Below, one piece after another: positions 8,833 through 16,584 of a DNA stretch of 64,000 bases (position 1 is its first letter; every line of letters starts with the position of its first letter). The DNA is from Streptomyces venezuelae (GTDB lineage: Bacteria; Actinomycetota; Actinomycetes; Streptomycetales; Streptomycetaceae): the NCBI RefSeq assembly GCF_008642375.1, contig NZ_CP029194.1, positions 7,310,501-7,374,500 of the forward strand. The letters are read 5' to 3'. Under the pieces are notes generated by a model, which saw nothing but the letters and a program-made list of their open reading frames with translations, was not told the origin of the DNA and ran no database searches. A program made the translations under genes and the position numbers.

Positions 8833-9006
8833 GTGTCGAACAAGGAGAAGGGCAGGGCCAAGGCCGAGCAGGCCAAAGGCAAGCTCAAGGAGACTACGGG
8901 CCGTGCGGTGGGCAATGAGCGCATGACCGCCGAGGGCCGTGCCGAGAAGACGAAGGGGAACGCCCGCCAGGCCAAGGAGAAGATCAAGGACGTCTTCAAG
9001 GGCTGA
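8833..9006 (+). CDS. CsbD-family stress protein
   Basis: A 57-residue, highly charged Lys/Glu/Ala-rich protein, starting with GTG. SNKEKGRAKAEQAKGKLKE followed by TGRAVGNERMTAEGRAEKTKG is the CsbD pattern (a duplicated GxxxQxKGK-like unit). In Bacillus, CsbD belongs to the sigma-B general stress regulon; the molecular function is unknown. GGGAG lies a short distance upstream. The 86-bp upstream gap has a 10-bp direct repeat (8767-8776 and 8779-8788, one mismatch) that could be regulatory. Confidence 0.85.
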   Translation: MSNKEKGRAKAEQAKGKLKETTGRAVGNERMTAEGRAEKTKGNARQAKEKIKDVFKG

Positions 9007-9021
9007 CCCGCGATGGTGTGA

Positions 9022-9088
9022 GTCGTGGGCGAGGAGCCGCAGTGGTTGTCGAGCACCATGGAGCGGCGACGAACCGTTCGCCCACGAC
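9022..9088. repeat. Perfect 11-bp inverted repeat
   Basis: GTCGTGGGCGA at 9022-9032 is repeated inverted at 9078-9088, 45 nt apart, between the CsbD gene and the ligase gene. It may form an extended stem after the CsbD gene or be a two-half operator; nothing else supports either use. Confidence 0.4.
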
Positions 9089-9157
9089 CGCCTCAGGGGC
9101 ACCCTGTGAGACGTCCGGTCTTCCCGCTCATGGAGAGGGGTGAACGGCGGTGGCCGA

Positions 9158-10279
9158 ATGAGAAGCGTGGGCGTGGAGGAAGAGCTGCTTCTCGTGCATG
9201 CCCGCAGCGGGGAGCCCCTCGCTCTGGCAGGTGCCGTCCTCGCGGCTGCGGACCGGTTCGGAAGGCAGCGGCCGCACGAAGACGGCGCGCCAGCGCACGT
9301 CTTCGAGAAGGAACTGCAGAAGGAGCAGGTGGAGTTCGCCACCAGACCCGTGACGGAGATGGGCGAACTCGAGGATGAAATCACCCGGTGTCGCGCCGAG
9401 GCCTGTCGGCACGCCGCGTCCGCAGGCGCCCTCGTGGCGGCCCTCGCCACCTCGCCGCTACCCGCCCGGCCCTCGTTGAACGCGGGCAAGCGATATGCGT
9501 GGCTGGGCGAGCAGTTCGGCCTGACCGCGCAGGAACAACTCACCTGCGGCTGCCACGTCCACGTCTCGGTCGAGTCGGACGAGGAAGGGGTCGCCGTACT
9601 GGACAGGATCCGGCCCTGGCTTTCCGTTCTGACCGCGATGAGCGCGAACTCGCCCTTCTGGCAGGGTGAGGACAGCAAGTACTCGAGTTATCGCAGCCGG
9701 GTGTGGAACAGGCTGCCCTCGGCCGGCCCGATGGACGTCTTCGGCTCCGCCGATCGCTACCACGAGCAGGTCCGTGCCATGCTCGACACCGGCGTCCTGC
9801 GCGACGAGGGGATGATCTACTTCGACGCCCGGCTGTCGGCCACCTACCCCACGGTGGAAGTCAGAGTGGCCGACGTGTGCCTCGAAGCGTCGACGCCCGT
9901 ACTCCTCGCCGCCTTGGTGCGCGCGCTCGTCGAGACTGCCGCCAGGTCCTGGTGCGGAGGGGATCCGCCCTCCCGCGTGAGCACGGACCTGCTTCGGTTG
10001 GCGGCATGGCAGGCCAGCCGGTCAGGCTTGGACGGCCCCCTCCTCCATCCCGAAACCATGCGAGAGGCGCCGGCGACGGAGGTCGTCCAGGTGCTGTACG
10101 CCCATGTCCGAGAGGCCCTGATCGAGAGCGGCGACGACGAACGGGTCCGCGAAGGCATCGCCGGCCTGCTGGAAGGGGGTAACGGGGCTCGCGTCCAGCG
10201 CCGGCTCCTGCGCACCCATGGCACTCTCACCTCGGTGGTCACCCAGTGCGCGCGTATCACGAGCGGCTCCCGAGCCTGA
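9158..10279 (+). CDS. GCS2-family carboxylate-amine ligase (YbdK-like glutamate-cysteine ligase)
   Basis: A 373-residue protein starting RSVGVEEELLLVHARSG, the Glu-rich ATP/Mg site of the GCS2 family. CGCHVHVSVES is the conserved histidine motif, followed by ANSPFWQGEDSKYSSYRSRVWNR-like substrate-site residues and YFDARLSATYPTVEVRVADVC. Family enzymes make an amide bond between glutamate and an amine, with weak glutamate-cysteine ligase activity in E. coli YbdK. The true amine is unknown. The start is ambiguous: ATG 9158 matches homologous N-termini, while GTG 9140 in the same frame sits two bases after GGAGAG. Confidence 0.83.
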   Translation: MRSVGVEEELLLVHARSGEPLALAGAVLAAADRFGRQRPHEDGAPAHVFEKELQKEQVEFATRPVTEMGELEDEITRCRAEACRHAASAGALVAALATSPLPARPSLNAGKRYAWLGEQFGLTAQEQLTCGCHVHVSVESDEEGVAVLDRIRPWLSVLTAMSANSPFWQGEDSKYSSYRSRVWNRLPSAGPMDVFGSADRYHEQVRAMLDTGVLRDEGMIYFDARLSATYPTVEVRVADVCLEASTPVLLAALVRALVETAARSWCGGDPPSRVSTDLLRLAAWQASRSGLDGPLLHPETMREAPATEVVQVLYAHVREALIESGDDERVREGIAGLLEGGNGARVQRRLLRTHGTLTSVVTQCARITSGSRA

Positions 10280-10404
10280 GGTGCCGGGACCGACGAAGGA
10301 GGCGGGCGAGGAAGGCCCCGGCCACGAAGCCGGCTCCGTAGAAGGCGGCGACAGGCGGCGACATTCCGGCGCCGGAAGTCCGCTTGAAGGCGAGGAGAAG
10401 GGTC

Positions 10405-10701
10405 ATGGCAGCGAAACGGACCGTCTACCACGTCGCACCGTCCGGCGAGCGGGCGGCGGCTGCGGGTGTGAAGTGGCAGGTCGAGGGCAGGGAAGGCCGC
10501 CGGCTGATGCACGAGCCACACCGCACACAGAAGGACGCGATCGACTCCGCACGCCGGCACGCCAAGGAGCACACCCCCGCACAGGTCATCGTCCATGCCC
10601 GCGACGGGCACATCCGAACCGCCTACACCTACGGCGACGCCCCCATGGCATCCCCCGATGAACGCGGCCGCAGGGCAGGGGCGCGCGGGGGCCTCTTCTA
10701 G
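10405..10701 (+). CDS. DUF2188 small protein
   Basis: A 98-residue protein. The core YHVAPSGE...VKWQVEGREGRRL...HRTQKDAIDSARRHA...AQVIVHARDGHIRTAYTYG matches the DUF2188 layout, an alpha/beta domain of unknown function. A basic, Gly-rich tail of about 20 residues follows. GAGGAGAAGG upstream of ATG 10405 sets the start. It converges with the next small gene across 55 bp that contain only a weak 6-bp hairpin (10723-10738). Confidence 0.8.
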   Translation: MAAKRTVYHVAPSGERAAAAGVKWQVEGREGRRLMHEPHRTQKDAIDSARRHAKEHTPAQVIVHARDGHIRTAYTYGDAPMASPDERGRRAGARGGLF

Positions 10702-10756
10702 GTCCTGTCCGACGGGTCGGGTGACCCGGAGCCTCCAGTGGGACGGCGGGCCCCGG

Positions 10757-10945
10757 TCAGAGGCCCTCGTCGCGCTCGCGTGCCCTGTCGCTCTTCCGGC
10801 TCCCCTTGCGCCTCACGGGTTCGGGTTGCTTCCCGCGGGACGGCGCGGAGGGCTCTGGGTGCGCGGGGTCCTGATCATGGATCTGGCGTTCTTGCTCTTC
10901 GCGGCCCTTGCCGGGTTCCTGGCGCTTGTCCTGCATACCGCCCAT
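10757..10945 (-). CDS. Small charged hypothetical protein
   Basis: A 62-residue protein without recognisable family. It is very hydrophilic and probably disordered, rich in Lys, Arg, Glu, Gln and Pro (MQDKRQEPGKGREEQER near the start, a basic C-terminal half). The support for it being real is the exact GGAGGAG at 10954-10960, eight bases before the ATG, and consistent G/C in third positions. A longer in-frame extension upstream is less likely because it would bury that site. The opposite strand shows a short hydrophobic frame that I take as its shadow. Confidence 0.6.
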   Translation of the reverse strand: MGGMQDKRQEPGKGREEQERQIHDQDPAHPEPSAPSRGKQPEPVRRKGSRKSDRARERDEGL

Positions 10946-11041
10946 GGCGACAACTCCTCCACCGTACGGACGAGAGTATTCCGCCCCTACCAAGCTGGCA
11001 CCGGGAGCGGCGATTCGCATCTCCGACGACCGAACGCCGGC

Positions 11042-11494
11042 TCAGGCGTGGCGGGCACCTGCGTGCTCCTGCTCCACGACCTTGGCCAGGCGGGCCAGCA
11101 TTCCTCGGTGGCGGAGCTGGAGCAGTACTTCGAAGGCGGGGTTGTGGAACGTCCCACCCAGGCCGCGTAGGGGGTGCTCGTCGCAGACGAGGAGGGTCTC
11201 TTCGCCCCAAGGGCGGAGCTGAAGGAAGATCCTCGCCGTACCGAGAGCCTTGAACGCCGCTTCCAGTTCCAGCTCCTTGCCGGACTCGCGGTGGCGTACG
11301 GTCGTCACTCCCTCGGCCGACCAGGGACCCAAGGGCACGGTGTAGCGGAGCCGGGATCCGACATCGGGCCATGCGTGATCGAGCGGCGTGGATTCGGACG
11401 GGCCCACGACCCACTCCGCGTACCGGGTCGGATCGGCGAGTACGGCCCACACCGCGCGCGGGGAACACCGGATCAGCTGGTGACGTACAGCCAT
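11042..11494 (-). CDS. SRPBCC-family (START-like) protein
   Basis: A 150-residue helix-grip fold protein. It opens with VRHQLIRCSPRAVWAVLADPTRYAEWVVGPSES-like sequence, the typical start of polyketide cyclase/dehydrase-like SRPBCC proteins, and has a central acidic/hydrophobic beta pattern and a C-terminal helix. These bind hydrophobic ligands; a cyclase function is not implied. AAGGAGGA directly upstream of ATG 11494 is a strong ribosome binding site. It appears to be a single-gene unit. Confidence 0.78.
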   Translation of the reverse strand: MAVRHQLIRCSPRAVWAVLADPTRYAEWVVGPSESTPLDHAWPDVGSRLRYTVPLGPWSAEGVTTVRHRESGKELELEAAFKALGTARIFLQLRPWGEETLLVCDEHPLRGLGGTFHNPAFEVLLQLRHRGMLARLAKVVEQEHAGARHA

Positions 11495-12128
11495 GGAAGA
11501 AATCCTCCTTGCGCCTTCGTGAAGGCGGGCGACGCGGTTCGCATCATGCGGTGCGACCGCGTCCTGCGAGGATCGGAGCGAACCCCTCCGCCGCCGCGTG
11601 CACCGGTTCGCCGAGTGCGTGCTGTCTCCATAGTCATGGTGCGCGCACTCGTATGTCCTCGCATCTCACCCAATCCGGAGCGTACGAGCATCGCCGGACC
11701 GGGACGCGCGCAGCGGTCCGATGCCCCGGTTCACCTCGCCGCAACGCGGGGGAGTGCGGGGTGACGAAGGCCGGGACCTCGTCCTCCGACGGCCTCCCAG
11801 CTGGTCCAAGGACGCCCGTCGTTGACCAGAGGCGCGGAGCGGAGGACGCCGTCAAGCCGGCGGCCGTCGACGGCGGGACCGGGCGTGACCTCTGGCCGGG
11901 CACGGAGGTCGGCGAGGTGTGGGGGCCCCGCGGGCTGGCGGCGCCCCCACACCTTTCCCCGGTCATGCCATGGGGCCCAGGAGCAGGGCCGCCGATCGGC
12001 TGTCGATCAAGGTCCTGCGAAATGTGGGCCGGGGCGGCCGGGCGACACGCCGGCGTCGCTGTTCGCGGGTTTCCAGCGCGCAAGAAGGAGTGCCGCGAGC
12101 ATCGGGACGCAGGTCAGGAGTATGAACG
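11495..12128. other. 634-bp stretch without a convincing gene
   Basis: Several open frames cross it, but none has a recognisable domain or a good ribosome binding site. It holds a strong hairpin (11915-11954) and one possible tiny membrane peptide frame at its right end. Confidence 0.6.
11915..11954. terminator. Strong 12-bp stem-loop
   Basis: AGGTGTGGGGGC (11915-11926) pairs perfectly with GCCCCCACACCT (11943-11954) around a 16-nt loop. On the minus strand it lies about 175 bp past the STAS gene; on the plus strand it is followed by TTCCCC. It is probably a terminator for the STAS transcript, direction uncertain. Confidence 0.5.
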
Positions 12129-12132
12129 TCAT
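12007..12132 (-). CDS. Possible 41-residue membrane peptide (doubtful)
   Basis: The frame starts MTFILLTCVPMLAALLLARW, one clear transmembrane segment, and ends in a short polar tail. It overlaps the end of the STAS gene by four bases, which could indicate coupling. There is no ribosome binding site and no known family, so it may be chance. Confidence 0.2.
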   Translation of the reverse strand: MTFILLTCVPMLAALLLARWKPANSDAGVSPGRPGPHFAGP

Positions 12133-12617
12133 GACGTGGCTGCCATCGTCGGCGCCTGGGCCGGCTGCCGTCCTGCCCTGGCAGCGGCGGCCAGGAGGCG
12201 TTGGACGGCCCGGGAGCGGTTCGCGAGCCTGACGCGGCGTCCGTGCCGGGGCCACGACTCGACGATGGCGAGGAGTTCGGAGTCACAGAAGGTGACCTGC
12301 GACGTGTCCAGTACGAGGCCGGTGTAACCGTGGTCGGCCGCCGAAGCCAGAAGCGCCCGCAGCGGAGCGGAGCTGCAGTGGTCGATCTCTCCCCTGAGAT
12401 GGACGACCAGGGTGGTGCCGAGGCTGGTGCAGGAGTCGACGACTATGACGCCGGGCGCGGTGTCCGCGCCCGAGTCGTGCACGAGGGGACCGGCCGGAGG
12501 CGCTGGAGTGACGGGCAGTATCGGGGCGGTGCTTGAGGTGCTCACATCTCCATCAACGGCCTTCCCCCGGCGCCAGGGCACGAGACACGCGGCCGTTTCA
12601 CCCCATGCGACCAGCAC
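12129..12617 (-). CDS. STAS-domain anti-sigma-factor-antagonist-like protein
   Basis: Up to 162 residues. A low-complexity N-terminal half precedes a STAS domain: TTLVVHLRGEIDHCSSAPLR, then GLVLDTSQVTFCDSELLAIV. STAS proteins of the SpoIIAA/RsbV type bind anti-sigma kinases and are switched by phosphorylation of a serine in the D-S-S/T-G loop. Here the loop reads D-S-E-L, so the usual kinase site is altered and the switch may be absent or different. The start is uncertain: GTG 12617 gives the full frame, while GTG 12545 just before the conserved part, after GATGGAGAT, is equally possible. Confidence 0.7.
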   Translation of the reverse strand: MLVAWGETAACLVPWRRGKAVDGDVSTSSTAPILPVTPAPPAGPLVHDSGADTAPGVIVVDSCTSLGTTLVVHLRGEIDHCSSAPLRALLASAADHGYTGLVLDTSQVTFCDSELLAIVESWPRHGRRVRLANRSRAVQRLLAAAARAGRQPAQAPTMAATS

Positions 12618-12685
12618 CGATCCCCGGTGAGAGGGAAAGATCTCACCCGTACGAGGCAGTGATACGCCTGCGGTGCGGCCGGTGC

Positions 12686-12708
12686 CCCCGGCAGCACCGC
12701 TGCCGGGG
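12686..12708 (-). terminator. Terminator of the GH85 gene
   Basis: A perfect 10-bp stem (CCCCGGCAGC at 12686-12695, GCTGCCGGGG at 12699-12708) with a 3-nt loop, 23 bp past the TAG of the endoglycosidase gene. Confidence 0.7.
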
Positions 12709-12731
12709 TCCGGGCGGACGTTCCCCGGGTG

Positions 12732-15176
12732 CTACCCGCCCCAGGCCTCGAGTTCGTAGATACGGGCGGCCGGGTCGGTGGTCTGCGTCGGTCGGGTGAT
12801 CGTCAGGCGGATGTAGCGGGCGGTCAGGCTGACCGGGTGGGTGGTGGTGCCCGCGGTGTTGCCGGTGACGGTGGCGGCGGTCGTCCACGGGTCGCTCGTC
12901 GTGTTGCGCACCTGGACGGTGAAGTCGCGGCTGTTCCAGTTCGCGCTCTCACCGCCGGCCTGGGCGTGCTTGACCACGAAGCCGGTCAGGCTACGGGACG
13001 AACCGAGGTCCACCTCCAGCCACTTGGCGGTGGTCAGCGTGCACCACTTGTCGCTGTTGCCGCCGGAGACCGAGCCGTTGACGGCCTTGGCCGCCGTCTC
13101 GGTGCTGCTGCACTGGCCGGAGGCGGTCGCCGGACGGTTCAGCGCCAGGTTGGTCGAGGTGGTGCCGGACCAGCTCACCGTGATGGTGGCGGGTGCCGAG
13201 CGGCCGTACTCGGTGGAGACGGCCTCCACGTCGAGCGTGGTGGAGGCCTCGGTGCCGACCCGGTCGAGCCGGGGGACGAAGTACGCGTCGTTCGGCGTGG
13301 CGCCGAGGAAGGTGCGGCTGCCGTCCGGGTTGCGCCGGTACACCTCGTAGTGATGGACCGAGCCGGTGGCCGAGGCGGTCCAGGACAGCCGCAGCGACTT
13401 GCGGGTGGAGCTGACGTCGCTGGTGCCCAGCACGGTCGGCCCGGTCGGCGCGGCGGCGCTGTCCACCGTCCCGTCGTAGACGGCGAGTTGGCCGAGTTTC
13501 AGGTCGTACGTGGGGGCGGTGCCGGTGGTCCGCAGGCCGATCTGGGCGATGGTGCGTCCGGCGTACGCCGACAGGTCGAAGGTTCGGCGCTCCCAGCCGG
13601 CGGTGGTGGTGGAGCCGAGGTCGAGGGTGGTGAAGGTGGTGGGCGAGTCGGTGAAGGAGACGGCGGCCTTCAGGCGGGTCGGCCCGGCGGCCGGGGTCTT
13701 CACGACGACGGACAGCCGGGTGTCGGCGGCGACCGGCAGCCGGGTCTGGTAGAGCCGGACGGTGTTCTCCGCGTCGAGGGTGCCGGTGAGGCGCAGCGAG
13801 GAGCCGCCCTCGTAGGCGTCGGTGAAGTCGATCGACGGGGTGAGCTCGGAGCCGGTGGAAGCGACCAGCCAGCGATAGGTGGGGGGTACGTCCTGGAGCG
13901 AGAGGTTGTTCCAGCCGCCTGAACTCACCCGCACGCCGCCGGAGTTGTGGAAGTCGCCCTGGCCGCTGTTGAAGGAGGTGACGAACGGCTTGGCGGTCAC
14001 TGGGGAGGATTCGGGGATGTAGTGCGCCAGGCCCTTCCAGCTGGAGCCGGTGGTGGTGTCGGAGGGGTCGCCGTTGGCACCGTCCCAGTACCGGGCCTCG
14101 CGGGCGGACGAGTCGGCCCGGGAGCTCGCGGAGGTGTGCGTCCACTCGGGGCGGTACAGGCCGAGCGACGTGACATGTGGCCGGCCGGCCGGGAAGAGCG
14201 AGGCCCAGTCGACCGAGGTGTTGTATCCGTTGGCCTCGGTGTCGATGCCGGAGAAGAGTTCGTACGCGTCGCGACCCAGCGAACCGGCCAGATTCCGCGA
14301 GGAGCCGAGCCCCGACGCGCTCCAGTCGAAGTTCAGGAACATCGAGTCAGTGGTGCGTTGCGTACCTTCCTGGAGGAAGGCGTCGTTGGCCGAGGTGAGC
14401 GCGTTCTGCCAGCTCACCGGGCCGGACTCGGTCATCGCGTCGTACCACATGAACTCGACCGGGCCCAGCGTGCGGGCGTAGCGCATGGTGTTGCGTACTT
14501 CGGTCGCCAGGGCCGCGTCCCCGCCGCCGGTCTCCTGGTTGACGAACCATCCGTCGAAGCCGTAGTGCTGGGCGACCTGTGCGAGCTTGTCGGCCACCGG
14601 GTAGCGGTTGCCGGACTTCCGGGTGAAGTCCTTCACCCACTGCAGCTGCCCGCCGTACGCGGCGGGCGGGAAGAACACCGTGCCGTAGACCTTGACGCCG
14701 TTGCGGTGGGCGGCGTCGATCACGGTGGGGTTGGGCGCGAGGATCAGGCCCTCGCCGGCGGAGCCGCCCCAGAACACCAGGGTGTCCACGTACTGCCAGT
14801 GCCCGAAGGCGTAGTGGTTCGGGCTGTCGGAGCCCTGGGAAGGGTTGTCGGAGGTGGGACCGAAGGAGACCAGCGAGACCACCTTGCCCTCGCCGGCCCG
14901 GGCGTTGGCGTTGGCCTTGAGCGCCGGGTCCGAGGTGCGCGGCCGGAGGGGGACGCGCGAGCGGTTGAACGGGGCGTCGGGGTCGGTGCTCGGGTCCCAG
15001 TCGAGGATGGTGTTCGGGTGCCAGTACGAAGCGTACGGCTGGCTGCCGGTGGCAGCGGCAGCGGTGGGGGTGGTGGCAGCCGTGGCCGGGGCGGCAGCGG
15101 TGCTCGGGGCGGGGGAGAGGGCCATGGCGACGGCGGCCACGGCGCTCATGATCAGGGGTAGCAGGCGTCGGTTCAT
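12732..15176 (-). CDS. Secreted GH85 endo-beta-N-acetylglucosaminidase with C-terminal F5/8-type carbohydrate-binding domain
   Basis: An 814-residue secreted enzyme. Residues 1-30 form a Sec signal peptide (NRRLLPLIM, hydrophobic core, SPAPSTAAA). The GH85 catalytic barrel covers about 45-400; YGFDGWFVNQETGG holds Asn213 and Glu215, the Asn-x-Glu pair used in substrate-assisted cleavage of the chitobiose core of N-glycans. Beta-sandwich regions follow at about 420-560 and an Fn3-like segment at about 580-670. The last 140 residues (NLALNRPATASGQ to RIYELEAWGG) are a discoidin/CBM32-like domain that should bind glycans. The enzyme would release high-mannose oligosaccharide outside the cell for the importer next door. 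It is in divergent arrangement with the ABC operon across the LacI gene, and has its own palindromic operator 130 bp upstream. Confidence 0.9.
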   Translation of the reverse strand: MNRRLLPLIMSAVAAVAMALSPAPSTAAAPATAATTPTAAAATGSQPYASYWHPNTILDWDPSTDPDAPFNRSRVPLRPRTSDPALKANANARAGEGKVVSLVSFGPTSDNPSQGSDSPNHYAFGHWQYVDTLVFWGGSAGEGLILAPNPTVIDAAHRNGVKVYGTVFFPPAAYGGQLQWVKDFTRKSGNRYPVADKLAQVAQHYGFDGWFVNQETGGGDAALATEVRNTMRYARTLGPVEFMWYDAMTESGPVSWQNALTSANDAFLQEGTQRTTDSMFLNFDWSASGLGSSRNLAGSLGRDAYELFSGIDTEANGYNTSVDWASLFPAGRPHVTSLGLYRPEWTHTSASSRADSSAREARYWDGANGDPSDTTTGSSWKGLAHYIPESSPVTAKPFVTSFNSGQGDFHNSGGVRVSSGGWNNLSLQDVPPTYRWLVASTGSELTPSIDFTDAYEGGSSLRLTGTLDAENTVRLYQTRLPVAADTRLSVVVKTPAAGPTRLKAAVSFTDSPTTFTTLDLGSTTTAGWERRTFDLSAYAGRTIAQIGLRTTGTAPTYDLKLGQLAVYDGTVDSAAAPTGPTVLGTSDVSSTRKSLRLSWTASATGSVHHYEVYRRNPDGSRTFLGATPNDAYFVPRLDRVGTEASTTLDVEAVSTEYGRSAPATITVSWSGTTSTNLALNRPATASGQCSSTETAAKAVNGSVSGGNSDKWCTLTTAKWLEVDLGSSRSLTGFVVKHAQAGGESANWNSRDFTVQVRNTTSDPWTTAATVTGNTAGTTTHPVSLTARYIRLTITRPTQTTDPAARIYELEAWGG

Positions 15177-15447
15177 CCGGGGCTCCGGTCCAGCAGGAGG
15201 AGTGGGTACTGGCGCTCTGGTGGTACGGATGACGCGAAGCGGCGACGGTCGATGACGCGGTACGGGAGGTCCGCCGCGGCGACCCCGCAGGCTCAGTCCG
15301 GGAGGCTAAAGCCCTTTAGTCCGCACGGTCAAGGTTTGATGCTGCCGAAATTGTCAGGCTGATCGAGAAGGGCGTGAAGCCGACTGTGGCGGCTCCTGCG
15401 CGGTGCGGCGCTCGCGCCCGGCGGAGCGGACGTGAGGCGTCGAGGTC
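15177..15447. promoter_or_regulatory. Control region of the GH85 gene
   Basis: 271 bp without a gene, between the end of the LacI gene and the GH85 start. It holds the palindrome described separately. CGGAG seven bases before the GH85 ATG is its likely ribosome binding site. Confidence 0.5.
15306..15319. promoter_or_regulatory. Probable LacI-type operator upstream of GH85
   Basis: CTAAAGCCCTTTAG: two perfect 6-bp inverted arms with a 2-bp centre. A related site lies before the ABC operon at 16538, and a LacI-family gene lies between the two. Confidence 0.65.
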
Positions 15448-16464
15448 CTACCGCGGGCGGGCCGTGGACTCGCGGACCGTCAGACGCGGGGTGGGGTTCT
15501 GCACATCGCGCGCCGAGGACGGGTCGGCGATCACGGCGAGCAGTTCCCGGGCGACCTGCTCACCGAGGGCGAAGGTGTCGCGGGAGAGCGCGGTGAGTGA
15601 GGGGTGGACGATCCGGGCGAGGGCCGAGTCGTCGAAGGAGACGAGCGACAGCTCACCGGGTACCGCGACACCCATCTCGGCGGCCACTCCCAGGCCGGCG
15701 ACCGCCATCACGTCGCTGTCGTAGATGATCGCGGTGGGCCGGTCGGGCCGGGCCAGCAGCATGCGGGTGGCGGCGGCGCCCTCGGCGTCGCTGAAGTCGG
15801 TCGGCAGGGAGACGGCCTCGGTCAGGCCGAGCCGGCGGGCGCTGTCGCGCACCGCGCGGATCCGGCGCTGCGTGTGCTGGAAGGCGGGCAGGCCGGCCAG
15901 GTGGGCGATCCGGCGGTGGCCGAGGGCGGCGAGGTAGTCGACGATCGACACCATGGCCTCCCGGTCGTCCGCCCAGACGCTGGGCAGGCTGCCGTGCCGG
16001 CCGGGGCCGCCGATGACGAGCGCGGGGATGCCGAGCTCCTCCAGCACGGGGATCCGGGGGTCGCGGACCTGCAGGTCGACGACGACGAAGCCGTCCACGC
16101 GGTGCTCGGACGTCCAGCGCCGGTAGACCTCGATCTCGGCGGCGGTGTCCTCGAGCACCAGCAGCTGCAGCGCGGTGCCCGAGGCGGACAGGCCGGCCTG
16201 CAGGCCGGAGAGCAACTGTCCGAAGAAGGGCTCCAGGCCGATGGTGCGGGCCGGTCGCGCGAGCACCAGGCCGACGGCTCCCGCCCTGGCTCCGCCGAGG
16301 GCGCGCGCCGCACTGTGGGGGCGCCAGTTCATCTTCTCGGCGATGCGCAGGATGCGCTCCCGAGTGGCCTCGCTGACACCCGCCCGGCCGTTGAGTGCGA
16401 ACGACACGGCGCCCTGGGAGACCCCGGCCTCACGGGCGATGTCGGCGATCGTCGGTCTGGCCAT
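15448..16464 (-). CDS. LacI-family transcriptional repressor of the glycan locus
   Basis: A 338-residue LacI/GalR regulator. The N-terminal helix-turn-helix (PTIADIAREAGVSQGAVSFALN, with hinge at about 45-60) precedes a periplasmic-binding-protein-like ligand domain (GLVLARPARTIG..., VIGGPG, RRIAHLAGLP, SFDDSALARIVHPSLT). It should bind operators as a dimer and be released by an imported or processed sugar, probably a mannose-containing oligosaccharide (inference). It sits between the divergently expressed target genes. An operator-like palindrome 74 bp before its own start suggests autoregulation. Confidence 0.88.
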   Translation of the reverse strand: MARPTIADIAREAGVSQGAVSFALNGRAGVSEATRERILRIAEKMNWRPHSAARALGGARAGAVGLVLARPARTIGLEPFFGQLLSGLQAGLSASGTALQLLVLEDTAAEIEVYRRWTSEHRVDGFVVVDLQVRDPRIPVLEELGIPALVIGGPGRHGSLPSVWADDREAMVSIVDYLAALGHRRIAHLAGLPAFQHTQRRIRAVRDSARRLGLTEAVSLPTDFSDAEGAAATRMLLARPDRPTAIIYDSDVMAVAGLGVAAEMGVAVPGELSLVSFDDSALARIVHPSLTALSRDTFALGEQVARELLAVIADPSSARDVQNPTPRLTVRESTARPR

Positions 16465-16537
16465 GAAGATCCCCCGCCTGCCTCGTGCTGTGCGCTCTCT
16501 TGACAGCGATTGTAGCCAGGTGGATGCTGCGGCAGCA

Positions 16538-16551
16538 CTGAAGCGGTTTAG
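16538..16551. promoter_or_regulatory. Probable LacI-type operator between LacI and the ABC operon
   Basis: CTGAAGCGGTTTAG matches the GH85-side site at 11 of 14 positions and keeps the CT-AAGC core and TTTAG end. Its position in the 120-bp divergent gap allows control of both LacI and the transporter operon. Confidence 0.6.
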
Positions 16552-16584
16552 TAGATCTGCTCGCCAGACAGGGAGACCTCACTG

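Noticed and set aside
10878..11170. Short plus-strand frame starting MDLAFLLFAALAGFLALVL that looks like a membrane segment
   Set aside because: It is antisense to the 62-residue gene that has a near-perfect ribosome binding site, its remainder has no coding character, and it runs into the SRPBCC gene.
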